Of a stretch of DNA of 64,000 nucleotides, positions 24,357 through 33,039 are shown in pieces (the first letter of the stretch is position 1; each line of letters begins with the position of its first letter). The translations under genes and the position numbers were made by a program. Source of the DNA: NCEH01 sp002257205 (GTDB taxonomy: Bacteria; Pseudomonadota; Alphaproteobacteria; Rhizobiales; Xanthobacteraceae). A model generated the notes under the pieces. The model was not told the origin of the DNA and searched no databases. It saw only the letters and a program-made list of their open reading frames with translations. Location of the stretch: the NCBI RefSeq assembly GCF_043195105.1, contig NZ_JBAFWO010000006.1. One strand, given 5' to 3'.

Positions 24357-24749
24357 ATGAAGTCCCCGATCTATATTGCTGCCCTGGCTCTGGCCATCGC
24401 GTCCCCGAGCGCCGTCTTCGCCCAGGCGTCCACCGCCACCGGCGCCGTGGGCGGCGCTGCTGTCGGCGCCGTTGTGGGGGGGCCGGTCGGCGCCGTCGTC
24501 GGTGGGGCGGTGGGCGCCACCATGGGTGCGGCGGCCGAGCCCCCGCAGGAGGTTCGCTCCTATGTCATTCAGGAGAACCGTCCCTCGGTGCGCTACCAGC
24601 ATGAAGTGGTGGTGGGTGAGCCGCTGCCGCCCAGCGTCCAGATCTATTCGGTGCCCAATCACGACGAATATGCCTACACCGTCGTCAATGATCGACGCGT
24701 GATCGTGGATCGCGGCAGCCGCAAGGTGATCCAGGTCGTCACGCCCTGA
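24357..24749 (+). CDS. Secreted glycine-zipper protein with C-terminal DUF1236-like domain
   Basis: A 130-residue protein with a signal peptide (MKSPIYIAALALAIASPSAVFAQA) and a glycine-zipper segment of GAVVGG-type repeats (residues about 27-58), which usually packs in or against membranes. The C-terminal domain resembles DUF1236 (RSYVIQENRPSVRYQHEV, then DEYAYTVVNDRRVIVD). It is probably an outer-membrane or periplasmic surface protein; function unknown. GAGAGGAG precedes the ATG. The leader contains an 8-bp stem (AACGAAGC 24300-24307 / GCTTCGTT 24315-24322) that might affect expression. Confidence 0.85.
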   Translation: MKSPIYIAALALAIASPSAVFAQASTATGAVGGAAVGAVVGGPVGAVVGGAVGATMGAAAEPPQEVRSYVIQENRPSVRYQHEVVVGEPLPPSVQIYSVPNHDEYAYTVVNDRRVIVDRGSRKVIQVVTP

Positions 24750-24805
24750 GCCTGCCGAAGTGAGATCCGGCGCGGACTTGCGCGCCGGACGATGCGAACA
24801 TCGCC

Positions 24806-24840
24806 AAAATCCCGGCCGGACGCTCCGACCGGGATTTTTT
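24806..24840 (+). terminator. Rho-independent terminator
   Basis: AAAATCCCGGCCGGA pairs with TCCGACCGGGATTTT (one mismatch) across a short CGC loop and ends in a T6 run, about 60 bp after the glycine-zipper gene. Confidence 0.85.
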
Positions 24841-25014
24841 CGGGCGCGCACCTTGAAATTGCATCCGATATGGATCGGGAGGGCGCGGTGAAGCGCCAAA
24901 CTGGATGGGATTGCTCGCGCTGATTCGTAGTCTTTATGTGAAGATGGACCCATCGCCATCATGAGGAGAATGGGTCGGCCGCGGACGGGATATGGCCTCG
25001 CCCAGCTGCCCTGA

Positions 25015-25515
25015 ATGAGATTGATGAAGACATTCTGGGTCCATGTCGTTCTGCTGCTCTGTGCGCTTGTGGGCCTGGACGACGCCGGCGCGGCGCAGAG
25101 CTTGTCGCTCACTTGGCGCACCAGCGGCGGCGTCCTCATTGCGGAGCGGCAGGTCGCCCTGGCGGAGTTGGATGCCTTTCCGCGCTTCCAGATCGATACC
25201 GCCACGCCCTGGACGCTGGGCCGACAGGTCTTCGACGGGCCGAGCCTGCTGGATTTGTCGCGGCTTGTGCCGGGGGATGTCCGCGAGGCCCGGGTGGAGG
25301 CGCTCAACGACTATTCCGCCGCCATCCCGGCCGAGGACATGACATATGGCGGCCCGATCCTGGCCACCCGCCGCAATCAGCTTGCGATGCCGGTCCGCGA
25401 CGAAGGACCATTCTGGATCATCTATCCCATAGACGCGGAGCCCAGGTATAATTCCGCGACCTTCCGCGAACGCATGGTCTGGCAGGTCAAATCCATTGAA
25501 TTTATCGTTCCATAA
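25015..25515 (+). CDS. Exported molybdopterin-oxidoreductase-like protein (putative sensory partner)
   Basis: A 166-residue protein with a signal peptide (hydrophobic VHVVLLLCALVGL ending near GAAQS) and a small beta-rich domain. The stretch EALNDYSAAIPAEDM, then LAMPVRDEGPFWIIYP and FRERMVWQVKSIEF, resembles the oxidoreductase molybdopterin-binding fold of sulfite-oxidase-type proteins in short form. No Cys that could ligate molybdenum is visible in the mature part, so catalysis is doubtful. It overlaps the histidine kinase gene by 20 bases, and similar short proteins occur next to signalling kinases, so a periplasmic ligand-sensing accessory role is inferred. ATG 25024 is an alternative start. 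Confidence 0.75.
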   Translation: MRLMKTFWVHVVLLLCALVGLDDAGAAQSLSLTWRTSGGVLIAERQVALAELDAFPRFQIDTATPWTLGRQVFDGPSLLDLSRLVPGDVREARVEALNDYSAAIPAEDMTYGGPILATRRNQLAMPVRDEGPFWIIYPIDAEPRYNSATFRERMVWQVKSIEFIVP

Positions 25516-27250
25516 ACTGACAACGCGCGGCATGCACGTCGTTTCAGCCGTCATGGTGTTGACGACGATCGTGTTTTTTGTCGCGACGGTGATGGTTTAC
25601 AATTCGACCGACAATCAGCGCTCGATGCTGGCCAAGAAGATCCATAATTCGGGCTGGATCGTCTATCAGGCGCAGCTTGAATTCCTCAAGGCGACGTCAC
25701 GCCTGCGTCTGACCGCGGTCTCGCCCAGTCCCGGTGAGTTCGAAGCGCTGAAGCTACGCCTGGAATTGCTGCGCTCGCGCCTGCCGGTTCTCTACGAATC
25801 CGATGAATCCGATCTGTTACCGGGGCTGGCGGGCTACAAGCCGGAATTGCAGATTTTCGAGCAACGGCTCGACGGCATGATCGACGCTCTTGCCCATCCG
25901 AACCTGTTCGATGTCAGCGGCAACGAAGTCTTCCATGAATGGGATATCGAGCTGGAACCCCTGGGGCGGCTGTTGCAGCGCGTCCTGCTGTCCTCGGTCT
26001 CCTATAACGAGGCGACGGCGCAGATCGAGGCGCAGCTCGATGCCAACCCTGCCCGCATCCCGCTGCTGCTTCTCTTCGCCTCCGGCAGTATTCTGGTGCT
26101 CATCCTGCTGGCGATGGAGCGGCGCGTACAGATGCGCCTCGCGGAGGTGATGGCGGGGCAGGCCGCGTTGGAGTCCATGGAAGCAAGCCTGCTGGCGGTC
26201 ATCCAGGCGACGCCAGCTTGCGTGATTGTGTTCGATCCCAAGAGCGAGCAGGTGCGGTTTGTCAATCCGGCGGCGCTGGCGGTCGTGGATGCGCCGCTCA
26301 ACGATCCAGATTGGAAACGCTTGACCCGAACGGCGCGCGATATCGCGGTCGATACCAACGGCAACCCCTGGGGCGGGATCACCATGACATTTTCACGCCG
26401 GCAGGGCGATGTCGTCTCGCTGCGCGGCAATCTGTGCGAGGTGCTCTGGCACGGCATTCCGCAAGCACTTCTGGTGGTCGCCGATACCAGCCGCATCCGC
26501 CATGCCGAGCTTCAGGTGATGCAAGCGGCCAAGCTCGCGACCCTGGGCGAAATGGCCACAGCCATCGCCCACGAGCTGAACCAGCCGCTTGCCGTGATCA
26601 AGATGGCGGCCGCGAACGCCGCGCGCCTGGTGCAATCGGGCGCCGGCCAGGCGGTAGTTCAGGCGAAGCTCGAGCGCATCCAGGGACAGGTGGATCGCGC
26701 CAAGCGCATCACCGACCAGGTACGCCGCTACGCCCGCATGCCCACCGACCAATCCAGCAGTTTTTCCATCCGCGCCGCGCTGGAGCTGGCCGCGGGATTT
26801 GTGGCCGAGCAATATCGCGCCGCCGGCATTCATCTGCTGCTGCGGTTCAATGTGTCGCCGGATGTCATGGTCGTGGGCGAACAGACCATGTTCGAGCAAT
26901 TGATCGTCAATCTCCTGGTGAACGCGCGCGATGCCTGCGAGAGCCGTCCGTCGGCGTCGCTGGGGCATCCGCCACGGGTCATCGTGCATTGCCGCGCCGA
27001 GGATGATCGCGTCCTCATCGAGGTGGACGACAATGCCGGCGGCATCGCGCCGGATATCCTGCCGCACCTGTTTGAAGCCTTCACCACCACCAAGCCCGCG
27101 GACAAGGGCACCGGCCTCGGTCTGTCCCTGTCGCGGACCGTGGTGCGCGACATGGGCGGCACCATCAGCGCGGCCAATCTCGCGGAAGGCGCGCGCTTCA
27201 CGGTCGACCTGCCACGGCTTGTGGTGCCCGCGCCGGAAATGGCGGAATGA
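25496..27250 (+). CDS. Membrane-bound PAS-domain sensor histidine kinase
   Basis: A 584-residue kinase. TM1 is at about residues 14-34, a helical periplasmic region spans to about 185, and TM2 is at about 187-205 (LLLLFASGSILVLILL). A cytoplasmic PAS-like domain follows (IQATPACVIVFDP). The HisKA helix has H359 in ATAIAHELNQPLAVIKM, and the HATPase domain has N, G1 and G2 boxes (VNLLVNARDACES, VDDNAGGIAP, KGTGLGLSLSRTV). It is an orthodox kinase of the NtrB-like AHELNQPL subclass. The start is uncertain: TTG 25496 gives a Lys/Arg-containing N-terminus, ATG 25532 begins just before TM1. It overlaps the next gene by ATGA. Confidence 0.93.
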   Translation: MNLSFHKLTTRGMHVVSAVMVLTTIVFFVATVMVYNSTDNQRSMLAKKIHNSGWIVYQAQLEFLKATSRLRLTAVSPSPGEFEALKLRLELLRSRLPVLYESDESDLLPGLAGYKPELQIFEQRLDGMIDALAHPNLFDVSGNEVFHEWDIELEPLGRLLQRVLLSSVSYNEATAQIEAQLDANPARIPLLLLFASGSILVLILLAMERRVQMRLAEVMAGQAALESMEASLLAVIQATPACVIVFDPKSEQVRFVNPAALAVVDAPLNDPDWKRLTRTARDIAVDTNGNPWGGITMTFSRRQGDVVSLRGNLCEVLWHGIPQALLVVADTSRIRHAELQVMQAAKLATLGEMATAIAHELNQPLAVIKMAAANAARLVQSGAGQAVVQAKLERIQGQVDRAKRITDQVRRYARMPTDQSSSFSIRAALELAAGFVAEQYRAAGIHLLLRFNVSPDVMVVGEQTMFEQLIVNLLVNARDACESRPSASLGHPPRVIVHCRAEDDRVLIEVDDNAGGIAPDILPHLFEAFTTTKPADKGTGLGLSLSRTVVRDMGGTISAANLAEGARFTVDLPRLVVPAPEMAE

Positions 27251-27642
27251 GCATTTACCGCACCCTGCTGATCTGCGACGACGAGCCCGAGCTCGCGGAG
27301 GAGATCAGCGAATTCTTCGCCGCGGGCGGATGGTCCGTGCGGACCTGCCATTCCGCGCCGGATGCACTCATGGTGCTTCTCGAAGGTTACCATCCGCTCT
27401 GCCTGATCACCGATCTTCGGGTCGGCGAGCACGATGGCGCCGAACTGGTGACGGCGGCGCGGCTGCTGCCAAAGGATTTGCAGCCACAGGTTGTTGTGAT
27501 AATCACGGGGCATATCGTCAACGAAGCAGAGGCAGCTGATTTCGACGCCGACCTTCTGTATGTGAAGCCTCTCGATCCCGTCATGATGGTCGACCAGATA
27601 GAAGCCGTCCTCGCGCAAGCTGCAGGCTCTACCAGCTTGTAG
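27247..27642 (+). CDS. Stand-alone response-regulator receiver domain
   Basis: A 131-residue single receiver domain with acidic pocket residues D11-D12, the phospho-acceptor D56 in LITDLRVG, a Thr in VIITGH and K107 in YVKPLD. There is no output domain, so it probably relays phosphate or competes as a phosphate sink between the upstream kinase and the two following regulators. It starts within the stop of the kinase gene (ATGA). Confidence 0.9.
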   Translation: MSIYRTLLICDDEPELAEEISEFFAAGGWSVRTCHSAPDALMVLLEGYHPLCLITDLRVGEHDGAELVTAARLLPKDLQPQVVVIITGHIVNEAEAADFDADLLYVKPLDPVMMVDQIEAVLAQAAGSTSL

Positions 27643-27655
27643 AAGCGAGGTAGCA

Positions 27656-28873
27656 ATGACAGCGCGGGCGCGATCCGTTTTCATTCTGGATGATGAAGAA
27701 CCCCTGTGCGAGGACCTCTGCGAGCTGATTTCGGCCGCCGGCCATCGCGCGCGCTGGGGTACGGATCCGCGCATGCTCGACATGTCCGAACTTGCCGCGT
27801 TCGACGTTGTGCTGCTCGATCTGAGCCTGCCGGCCATGGACGGCATCGACATTATGAACCGCCTCGCCGCTTTCGCGAAGACGCCCCAGCTCATTTTCAT
27901 CAGCGGGGTGGGCGAGGATGTGCTTCGCGTGGTGGCGCAGGTAGCGGGCGAGCAGAAGCTCAGCGTGCTCGGCGCGCTGACGAAACCCCTTGATCCTCAG
28001 CAATTGTTGCGCCTGCTGGACTATCCCGATTGCGGGGCGGAACAGCCCGCCGCGCCGCGCCAGGCGCAGAGCGCGATTCTGCCCGCCCTCAGGGCCAGCC
28101 TCACCAATGGCACCTTGCCGGTGAGTTTCCAGCCGAAGGTGGATGTTCAGACGCTCGCCTTCGCCGGTGCGGAAGCGCTGTTGACGGGCGTGTTGCCCGA
28201 TGTGGGGCCGGTCAGCCCCCTGGACATCGTCGCGGCGGCCGCATCGGATCCTGCGGTGCTGGTGGATCTGACCCAATATGTGCTCGGGGTCGCCGCGCGC
28301 GGCTGCGCGCAATGGATCCAAGCCGGCTGGCAGGGCCCGATCAGCGTCAACCTGCCCCTGGACGTGGTGCTCCAGCCCGATTGCCTGCGCAAGCTGATCG
28401 AGACCGTGGAGGCTGCCCATATTTCGCCGGCCGACGTCATCTTTGAACTGACCGAGGATTCGCTATACGATTCCTGCGCTGAGTCCCTTTCGATGCTGGC
28501 GCGGCTGCGCATAGCGGGCTTCGGCCTCGCGCTCGACGACGTGGGGCGGCGCCAGAGCGGCCTGCTTCAGCTCTCCGCGCTTCCAGTCACGGAGATCAAA
28601 ATCGATCTCCAGATCGTGCGCGACGCGCGAACCTGGACCAAGGCACGAAATATCTTCGCGTCGATCGCAGAATTAGGCCGGAAGCTGGGCATAAAGGTGG
28701 TTGCGGAAGGTGTTGAATTCCCCGAGGATCTTAACCTCGCGCGCACTTTCCCGATCGATTATGTTCAAGGTTACTTGATTTCGCCCAAGCGCCCCCTGCC
28801 AGAATTGTTGCACCTGCTAAGTGCACAAGCAGCGCGGGAGGCGGCCGGCGGCGAGCCGAAGACTGGGGCCTAG
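27656..28873 (+). CDS. Receiver-EAL response regulator (putative c-di-GMP phosphodiesterase)
   Basis: A 405-residue protein. The receiver domain occupies residues 1-120 with D55 (VVLLDLSLP) and K110. The EAL domain spans about 145-390 with E173-A-L in AEALLTG, N232, E264 of FELTE, the Asp pair D294-D295, K315 of EIKID and E351 in AEGVE, so the metal and base residues needed for c-di-GMP hydrolysis appear intact. The usual DDFG reads DDVG here, a substitution that may tune activity. It would lower c-di-GMP when phosphorylated (or not), a natural input to the flagellar genes that follow. Confidence 0.9.
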   Translation: MTARARSVFILDDEEPLCEDLCELISAAGHRARWGTDPRMLDMSELAAFDVVLLDLSLPAMDGIDIMNRLAAFAKTPQLIFISGVGEDVLRVVAQVAGEQKLSVLGALTKPLDPQQLLRLLDYPDCGAEQPAAPRQAQSAILPALRASLTNGTLPVSFQPKVDVQTLAFAGAEALLTGVLPDVGPVSPLDIVAAAASDPAVLVDLTQYVLGVAARGCAQWIQAGWQGPISVNLPLDVVLQPDCLRKLIETVEAAHISPADVIFELTEDSLYDSCAESLSMLARLRIAGFGLALDDVGRRQSGLLQLSALPVTEIKIDLQIVRDARTWTKARNIFASIAELGRKLGIKVVAEGVEFPEDLNLARTFPIDYVQGYLISPKRPLPELLHLLSAQAAREAAGGEPKTGA

Positions 28874-28876
28874 ATT

Positions 28877-29662
28877 ATGGAACAGGACATCGAAGCGGCA
28901 GCCCGGGTTCTCCTGGTCGATGACGATCCGGACGTGCTTGCGGAGCTGAGCGAGGGTCTGCTGGCGCTCGACATGCCGACACGGACCGCCGAGACCGCCG
29001 TGGAGGCGCTGGACCTGGTGGCCCGCCACAATGAGCTTCAAGTCATCGTCACCGATCTCCACATGCCGCGGATCGACGGTATTGAGCTGCTCCAAAAGCT
29101 GGCGGTGCGCCGCCGCGTGAAGCCGCTCGCGGCGATCGTCATCACCGGCCATGCCTCGCTCGATCGTGCCGTGGGCGCACTGCGCCTGCATGCGGTGGAT
29201 TTCCTGCAAAAGCCCTTGTCGGCCGAAGAGGTGAAGCACGCGGTGGAACGCGCGCTCTCTCTGGTCGAGGACGAATCCAGTCTCTCGCCGCAGGCCCCGA
29301 TCGTCATGCCTACCGCGCGGCCGAATTATCTCAAGGCGCTGGTCGCCGCGCGCGCGGACCGGGATGCGATCTTCCAGGCCGGTCTGTTCTCCGATCCGGC
29401 CTGGGACATGCTGCTCGATCTCGCGGTGGCGGAGGCCACGGGGCGGCCGATTTCCGTGACCAGCCTATGCATCGCCTCCGGCGTGCCCACCACCACCGCC
29501 TTGCGGCGCATCGAGGATTTGAAGGACGCCGGCCTGCTGGACCGGCTGCCAGATCCCGGCGATCGCCGCCGTGTCCTGGTGGAGCTTACCGACGTGGGCC
29601 GCGAACGCATGGAGGCCTTCGTCCAGCGGCAGGCGGGACGGCTCGGCCTGAAGATCGGCTGA
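28877..29662 (+). CDS. Response regulator with C-terminal MarR-like winged helix
   Basis: A 261-residue protein. The receiver domain has D60 (VIVTDLHMPRIDG), T90 in VITGHAS and K112 in FLQKPLS. A linker precedes a winged-helix domain resembling MarR proteins: ISVTSLCIASGVPTTTALRRIEDL as the helix-turn-helix, and LLDRLPDPGDRRRVLVELT as the wing. REC-MarR-like fusions are much less common than OmpR or NarL types. It is the last gene of the kinase operon and the only one with a DNA-binding domain, so it is probably the transcriptional output. A terminator follows. Confidence 0.85.
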   Translation: MEQDIEAAARVLLVDDDPDVLAELSEGLLALDMPTRTAETAVEALDLVARHNELQVIVTDLHMPRIDGIELLQKLAVRRRVKPLAAIVITGHASLDRAVGALRLHAVDFLQKPLSAEEVKHAVERALSLVEDESSLSPQAPIVMPTARPNYLKALVAARADRDAIFQAGLFSDPAWDMLLDLAVAEATGRPISVTSLCIASGVPTTTALRRIEDLKDAGLLDRLPDPGDRRRVLVELTDVGRERMEAFVQRQAGRLGLKIG

Positions 29663-29688
29663 AGCCGAAACCGCAGCCCCCATTTGCC

Positions 29689-29714
29689 AAGCCCGCGCCC
29701 TGGCGCGGGCTTTT
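29689..29714 (+). terminator. Rho-independent terminator
   Basis: An 11-bp stem AAGCCCGCGCC / GGCGCGGGCTT with a minimal loop, continuing into T4, 26 bp after the last gene of the signalling operon. It separates that operon from flagellin. Confidence 0.85.
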
Positions 29715-29914
29715 GCGTTCTGCGCCGCGGCATCACATTCCCCGCGCTCCCGTTCGCGCCCGCGCCGCGATCGTCTCGCACTCCGGAGCCGCGCCGGATG
29801 CAAGCTTCACGCAAGCTTGCCGGTCTAGTGTCTGTTCCATGGAAGGTTGACTGCTTGAACGAGCAGAGCGCCAATCAAAATGAGATTGGCCCCAAAGGCA
29901 TGATGCCGCCCTTC

Positions 29915-29937
29915 CATGCCGGTTGAAGTCCGGCATG
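29915..29937 (+). promoter_or_regulatory. Hairpin in the flagellin 5' leader
   Basis: A perfect 8-bp stem CATGCCGG / CCGGCATG with a 7-base loop lies 50 bp before the flagellin ATG and has no T-run, so it is not an ordinary terminator. In alphaproteobacteria flagellin mRNA leaders are targets of post-transcriptional control by FlbT; a similar role here is speculative. Confidence 0.4.
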
Positions 29938-29987
29938 TCCCCCCGAAATAACCCGATTCATCAAACCCAATCGAGGGACATCTCGCC

Positions 29988-31031
29988 ATGACCAGCATGA
30001 TCACCAACACCTCCGCAATGGTTGCTCTCCAGACCCTGCGGAGCATCAATACCTCGCTCGACACGACCAACAACCACGTCTCCACCGGCAAGCGCATCAA
30101 TTCTGCTTCCGACGGCGCGGCCTATTGGTCCATCGCCACCACGCTGACCTCCGACAACGGCGCGCTCGGTGCGGTGAAGAACGCCATGAGCCTCGACAAG
30201 AACTCGGTCGATGCGGCGAGCGGCGGCGTCAATGCCATCATCTCCACCCTGGGCAGCATCAAGAACGACCTGACTGCGGCTCTGTCGCCGAACGTCGATC
30301 GCACCAAGCTGCAGACGGAAATCGCCTCTTTCATCAGCCAGATCAAGACCACCTCCGACAACTCGGTGATGAACGGCAGCAACTGGCTCTCCGTCGACAC
30401 CAGCGCCTCCGGCTTCAACGGGACCAAGAACCTGCTGTCGTCCTTCTCGCGCACCGGGAGCAGCGTGACGGTGGGTTCCACCGCCATCGATACCGGCGCC
30501 TTCGCGATCTACAACGCAGCGACCGCAGCCACCTCGTCCGGCACCTCCTCCACCACCGACAAGGCGGTGACTGCGGTCGCGACGGCGGCCAACGTGGCGG
30601 GCGGCGCGACGGTGACCGTTGATACGGCGGCCGGCAGCCTCAAGGGCTTCATGGACACGAAGTACGTGATCGGCGGCACGGCCACGACCGGAACCCAGGC
30701 GATCAAGGATTTTGACGTCTCCGCGCTTGGCAACACCGACGCCGATCTCGCCAAGATCCAGGCCTATGTGAAGATCGTCGATGCGACGATGCAGCAGCTC
30801 CAGAATGGCGCCACCACGCTCGGCACCACTTCGACCCGGCTGACCTCGCAGCAGACCTTCGCGCAGAGCCTGATCGACCTGAACACCTCGTCCATCGGCT
30901 CGCTGGTCGATGCCAACATGGAAGAGGAATCCACCAAGCTGAAGGCGCTCCAGACCCAGCAGCAGCTGGCGGTGCAGTCCCTCAGCATCGCGAACAACTC
31001 CACGCAGAACGTGATGACGCTGTTCCGTTGA
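29988..31031 (+). CDS. Flagellin
   Basis: A 347-residue flagellin, the filament subunit. The N-terminal D0/D1 helices (SAMVALQTLRSINTSLD, then ISTGKRI-like VSTGKRINSASDG) and the C-terminal coiled coil (VDANMEEESTKLKALQTQQ and NVMTLFR at the end) are conserved. The middle, about residues 140-255, is a Ser/Thr/Ala-rich variable surface domain. It is exported by the flagellar type III system without cleavage. Alternative ATG at 29997. It has its own long leader with a hairpin and is followed by a stem-loop, so it is probably monocistronic. Symbol withheld because numbering of flagellin paralogues cannot be known from one copy. Confidence 0.96.
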   Translation: MTSMITNTSAMVALQTLRSINTSLDTTNNHVSTGKRINSASDGAAYWSIATTLTSDNGALGAVKNAMSLDKNSVDAASGGVNAIISTLGSIKNDLTAALSPNVDRTKLQTEIASFISQIKTTSDNSVMNGSNWLSVDTSASGFNGTKNLLSSFSRTGSSVTVGSTAIDTGAFAIYNAATAATSSGTSSTTDKAVTAVATAANVAGGATVTVDTAAGSLKGFMDTKYVIGGTATTGTQAIKDFDVSALGNTDADLAKIQAYVKIVDATMQQLQNGATTLGTTSTRLTSQQTFAQSLIDLNTSSIGSLVDANMEEESTKLKALQTQQQLAVQSLSIANNSTQNVMTLFR

Positions 31032-31044
31032 TCGCATAAAAGCC

Positions 31045-31067
31045 GCCGCGCCGCTCGCCGGCGCGGC
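31045..31067 (+). terminator. Probable terminator after flagellin
   Basis: A 9-bp GC stem GCCGCGCCG / CGGCGCGGC with a CTCGC loop starts 14 bp after the flagellin stop. The nearby T-run (31083-31091) is 15 bases further on, so termination strength is uncertain. The rest of the 326-bp gap to fliF (31068-31357) contains no gene I can support and probably carries the fliF promoter. Confidence 0.55.
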
Positions 31068-31357
31068 TGTTCTCTGCGCGGTTGTTTTTTTGCGCGGTAC
31101 GCCGCGCATTTTGAAGCTCCTCTGCCGTCCTCGCCCGGACGGCCGACTTGGCCACGTTCCAGTCTCTGGAGCGTGGCCTTTGTGTTTGCAACGTCCAGGC
31201 AAGATTAAGTCCCGAGATTGCACCTCAGGCACATGCAGCGCCGAAGCCATCTGGCCGACGCGCGTGCCCGATCGACCTCCCCCGAAGGCTCCGTCCGCAT
31301 CCCGCCGGGAGGCGGCCGCGGGGCTCCCAAGGATGCAATCGAGATGAGATCCCGCCG

Positions 31358-33037
31358 ATGATCGGCCGCGAGCAATTGACAGCCCTGTGGAACAACCTGA
31401 TGGCGCTTGGCGCCCGGCGCCTGATCGCGCTTGGCGTGATCGGCCTCACCGTGGTGGCGGTTGTGGGCCTCGGCGCCTTTTTCCTCAGCCAGCCGGAGCG
31501 CGAGACGCTCTATGCCAATCTCAACCGCGAGGATGTGAGCCGCATCGGCGGCGCCCTGAAGGATGCCGGCATTTCCTTCGATGTCAGCGCCGACGGCGCG
31601 GCGGTGCTGGTGGGGCATTCGGACACCGCCCGCGCGCGCATGCTGCTGGCGGTCAAGGGCCTGCCCCAAAGCAGCAATTCCGGCTACGAATTGTTCAACG
31701 ACGTGCGCTCGTTCGGCCTCACCTCGTTCATGCAGGAAGTGACCCGCGTGCGCGCCCTGGAAGGCGAGCTGGCGCGCACCATCCAGACCATGAAGGGCAT
31801 CAAGGCGGCGCGGGTGCACATCGTGCTGCCGGACCGGGGCTCGTTCCGCCGCGACCAGCAGACCGCGTCCGCCTCCGTGGTGATCCGCACCGAGAATTCA
31901 GACGACTCCTCCACCGCCCAGGCGATCCGCCGGCTCGTGGCCTCGGCGATCCCCGGCATGAAGGTCGACACCGTATCGGTGCTCAACACCGACGGTGCGG
32001 TGCTCGGCGCGAGCGATGGCGAAGGCGCGGCCTCGGGTCGCAAGACGCTGTTGCAGCAGCAGGTCAATCGCGAGACCGAGGAGAAGATCCGCCGCACGCT
32101 GATCCCGTATCTCGGCCTCGGCAATTTCGAGATTTCCGTCTCCTCGCGGCTCAACACCGACCAGATCACCACCCACGAAACCATCTATGACCCGGCCTCC
32201 AAATCCGAGCGCTCGATTCGCACCGTGAAGGAGAGCGGCCAGTCGCAGAACCGCACGAAGCAGCCGAACACCTCGGTGCAGCAAAACGTGCCGGCGGCCC
32301 AGACCACCAATGACGCCAGCGCCGATTCCAACGAGAACAACACCCACAAGGAAGAGATCACGAATTTCGAGATTTCCTCCCGCACGGTCCAGACCGTTCA
32401 CGAAGGCTATTCGCTTCAGAACCTCTCCATCGCGGTGCTCCTGAACAAGGATCGCCTGACCGCCCCGGCCTCCCAAGGCGCGGATGCGGTGCCGGTGGAG
32501 CAGCAGCTTTACGAAATCGAGCAATTGGTCGGATCGGCGGCGGGCTTCGACAAGGAGCGCGGCGACAAGATGAAGGTCTCCGCCGTCTCCTTCGCCGATG
32601 GCGGCCACGCGCTCGATCCCATCCCGCCGCTGCCCTGGACCGAACTGCTGCTGCGCCAGGCCGGCACGCTGATCAATGCGCTGACGATCCTGATTGTCGC
32701 GGGCCTGCTGATCTGGTTCGGGCTGCGTCCGGCGGTCCGCGCCATCCTGGCCCGTCCCGAGATTGAGGCGGACGGCGAGGATGCGGCGGCCATCGAGGCG
32801 GCCATGCTGGCGCCCCCGAGCGTTCCCGCCGTCGCCGGCCCGCCGGGCTTGCCCGGAGAGGTGAAAGCGGAGGGCGAGGCGGATGCGATCGGCGCAACCA
32901 CCGTCAATCTGATCGAGGATCTCACCAGCCGCATGAACCGCTCGCCGCAGAAGCGTTTGGAGCAGATCGTCGAATTCGATGAGGCCCAGGCGGCGGCGAT
33001 CCTGCGGCAATGGTTGCACCAGGATGTGAAGGTCTGA
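31358..33037 (+). CDS. fliF: Flagellar MS-ring protein FliF
   Basis: A 559-residue inner-membrane protein that forms the MS ring on which the flagellar basal body and export gate assemble. TM1 lies at about residues 18-40, followed by the periplasmic ring-building motifs (LYANLNREDVSRI, GYELFNDVRSFGLTSFMQ, ALEGELARTIQTM). A second TM (LINALTILIVAGLLIWFGL) lies near residue 440. The C-terminal tail binding FliG ends in EQIVEFDEAQAAAILRQWL. The start at ATG 31358 gives the family's N-terminus; the in-frame sequence upstream is Pro/Arg-rich and not coding. It opens a run fliF, fliH-like, motB, motC, fliK, transglycosylase. Confidence 0.97.
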   Translation: MIGREQLTALWNNLMALGARRLIALGVIGLTVVAVVGLGAFFLSQPERETLYANLNREDVSRIGGALKDAGISFDVSADGAAVLVGHSDTARARMLLAVKGLPQSSNSGYELFNDVRSFGLTSFMQEVTRVRALEGELARTIQTMKGIKAARVHIVLPDRGSFRRDQQTASASVVIRTENSDDSSTAQAIRRLVASAIPGMKVDTVSVLNTDGAVLGASDGEGAASGRKTLLQQQVNRETEEKIRRTLIPYLGLGNFEISVSSRLNTDQITTHETIYDPASKSERSIRTVKESGQSQNRTKQPNTSVQQNVPAAQTTNDASADSNENNTHKEEITNFEISSRTVQTVHEGYSLQNLSIAVLLNKDRLTAPASQGADAVPVEQQLYEIEQLVGSAAGFDKERGDKMKVSAVSFADGGHALDPIPPLPWTELLLRQAGTLINALTILIVAGLLIWFGLRPAVRAILARPEIEADGEDAAAIEAAMLAPPSVPAVAGPPGLPGEVKAEGEADAIGATTVNLIEDLTSRMNRSPQKRLEQIVEFDEAQAAAILRQWLHQDVKV

Positions 33038-33039
33038 TC

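Noticed and set aside
29988..31031. Possibility that the flagellin-like gene is flgL
   Set aside because: It has the full flagellin terminal domains and its own leader, and a distinct flgL follows flgK at 62.9 kb.
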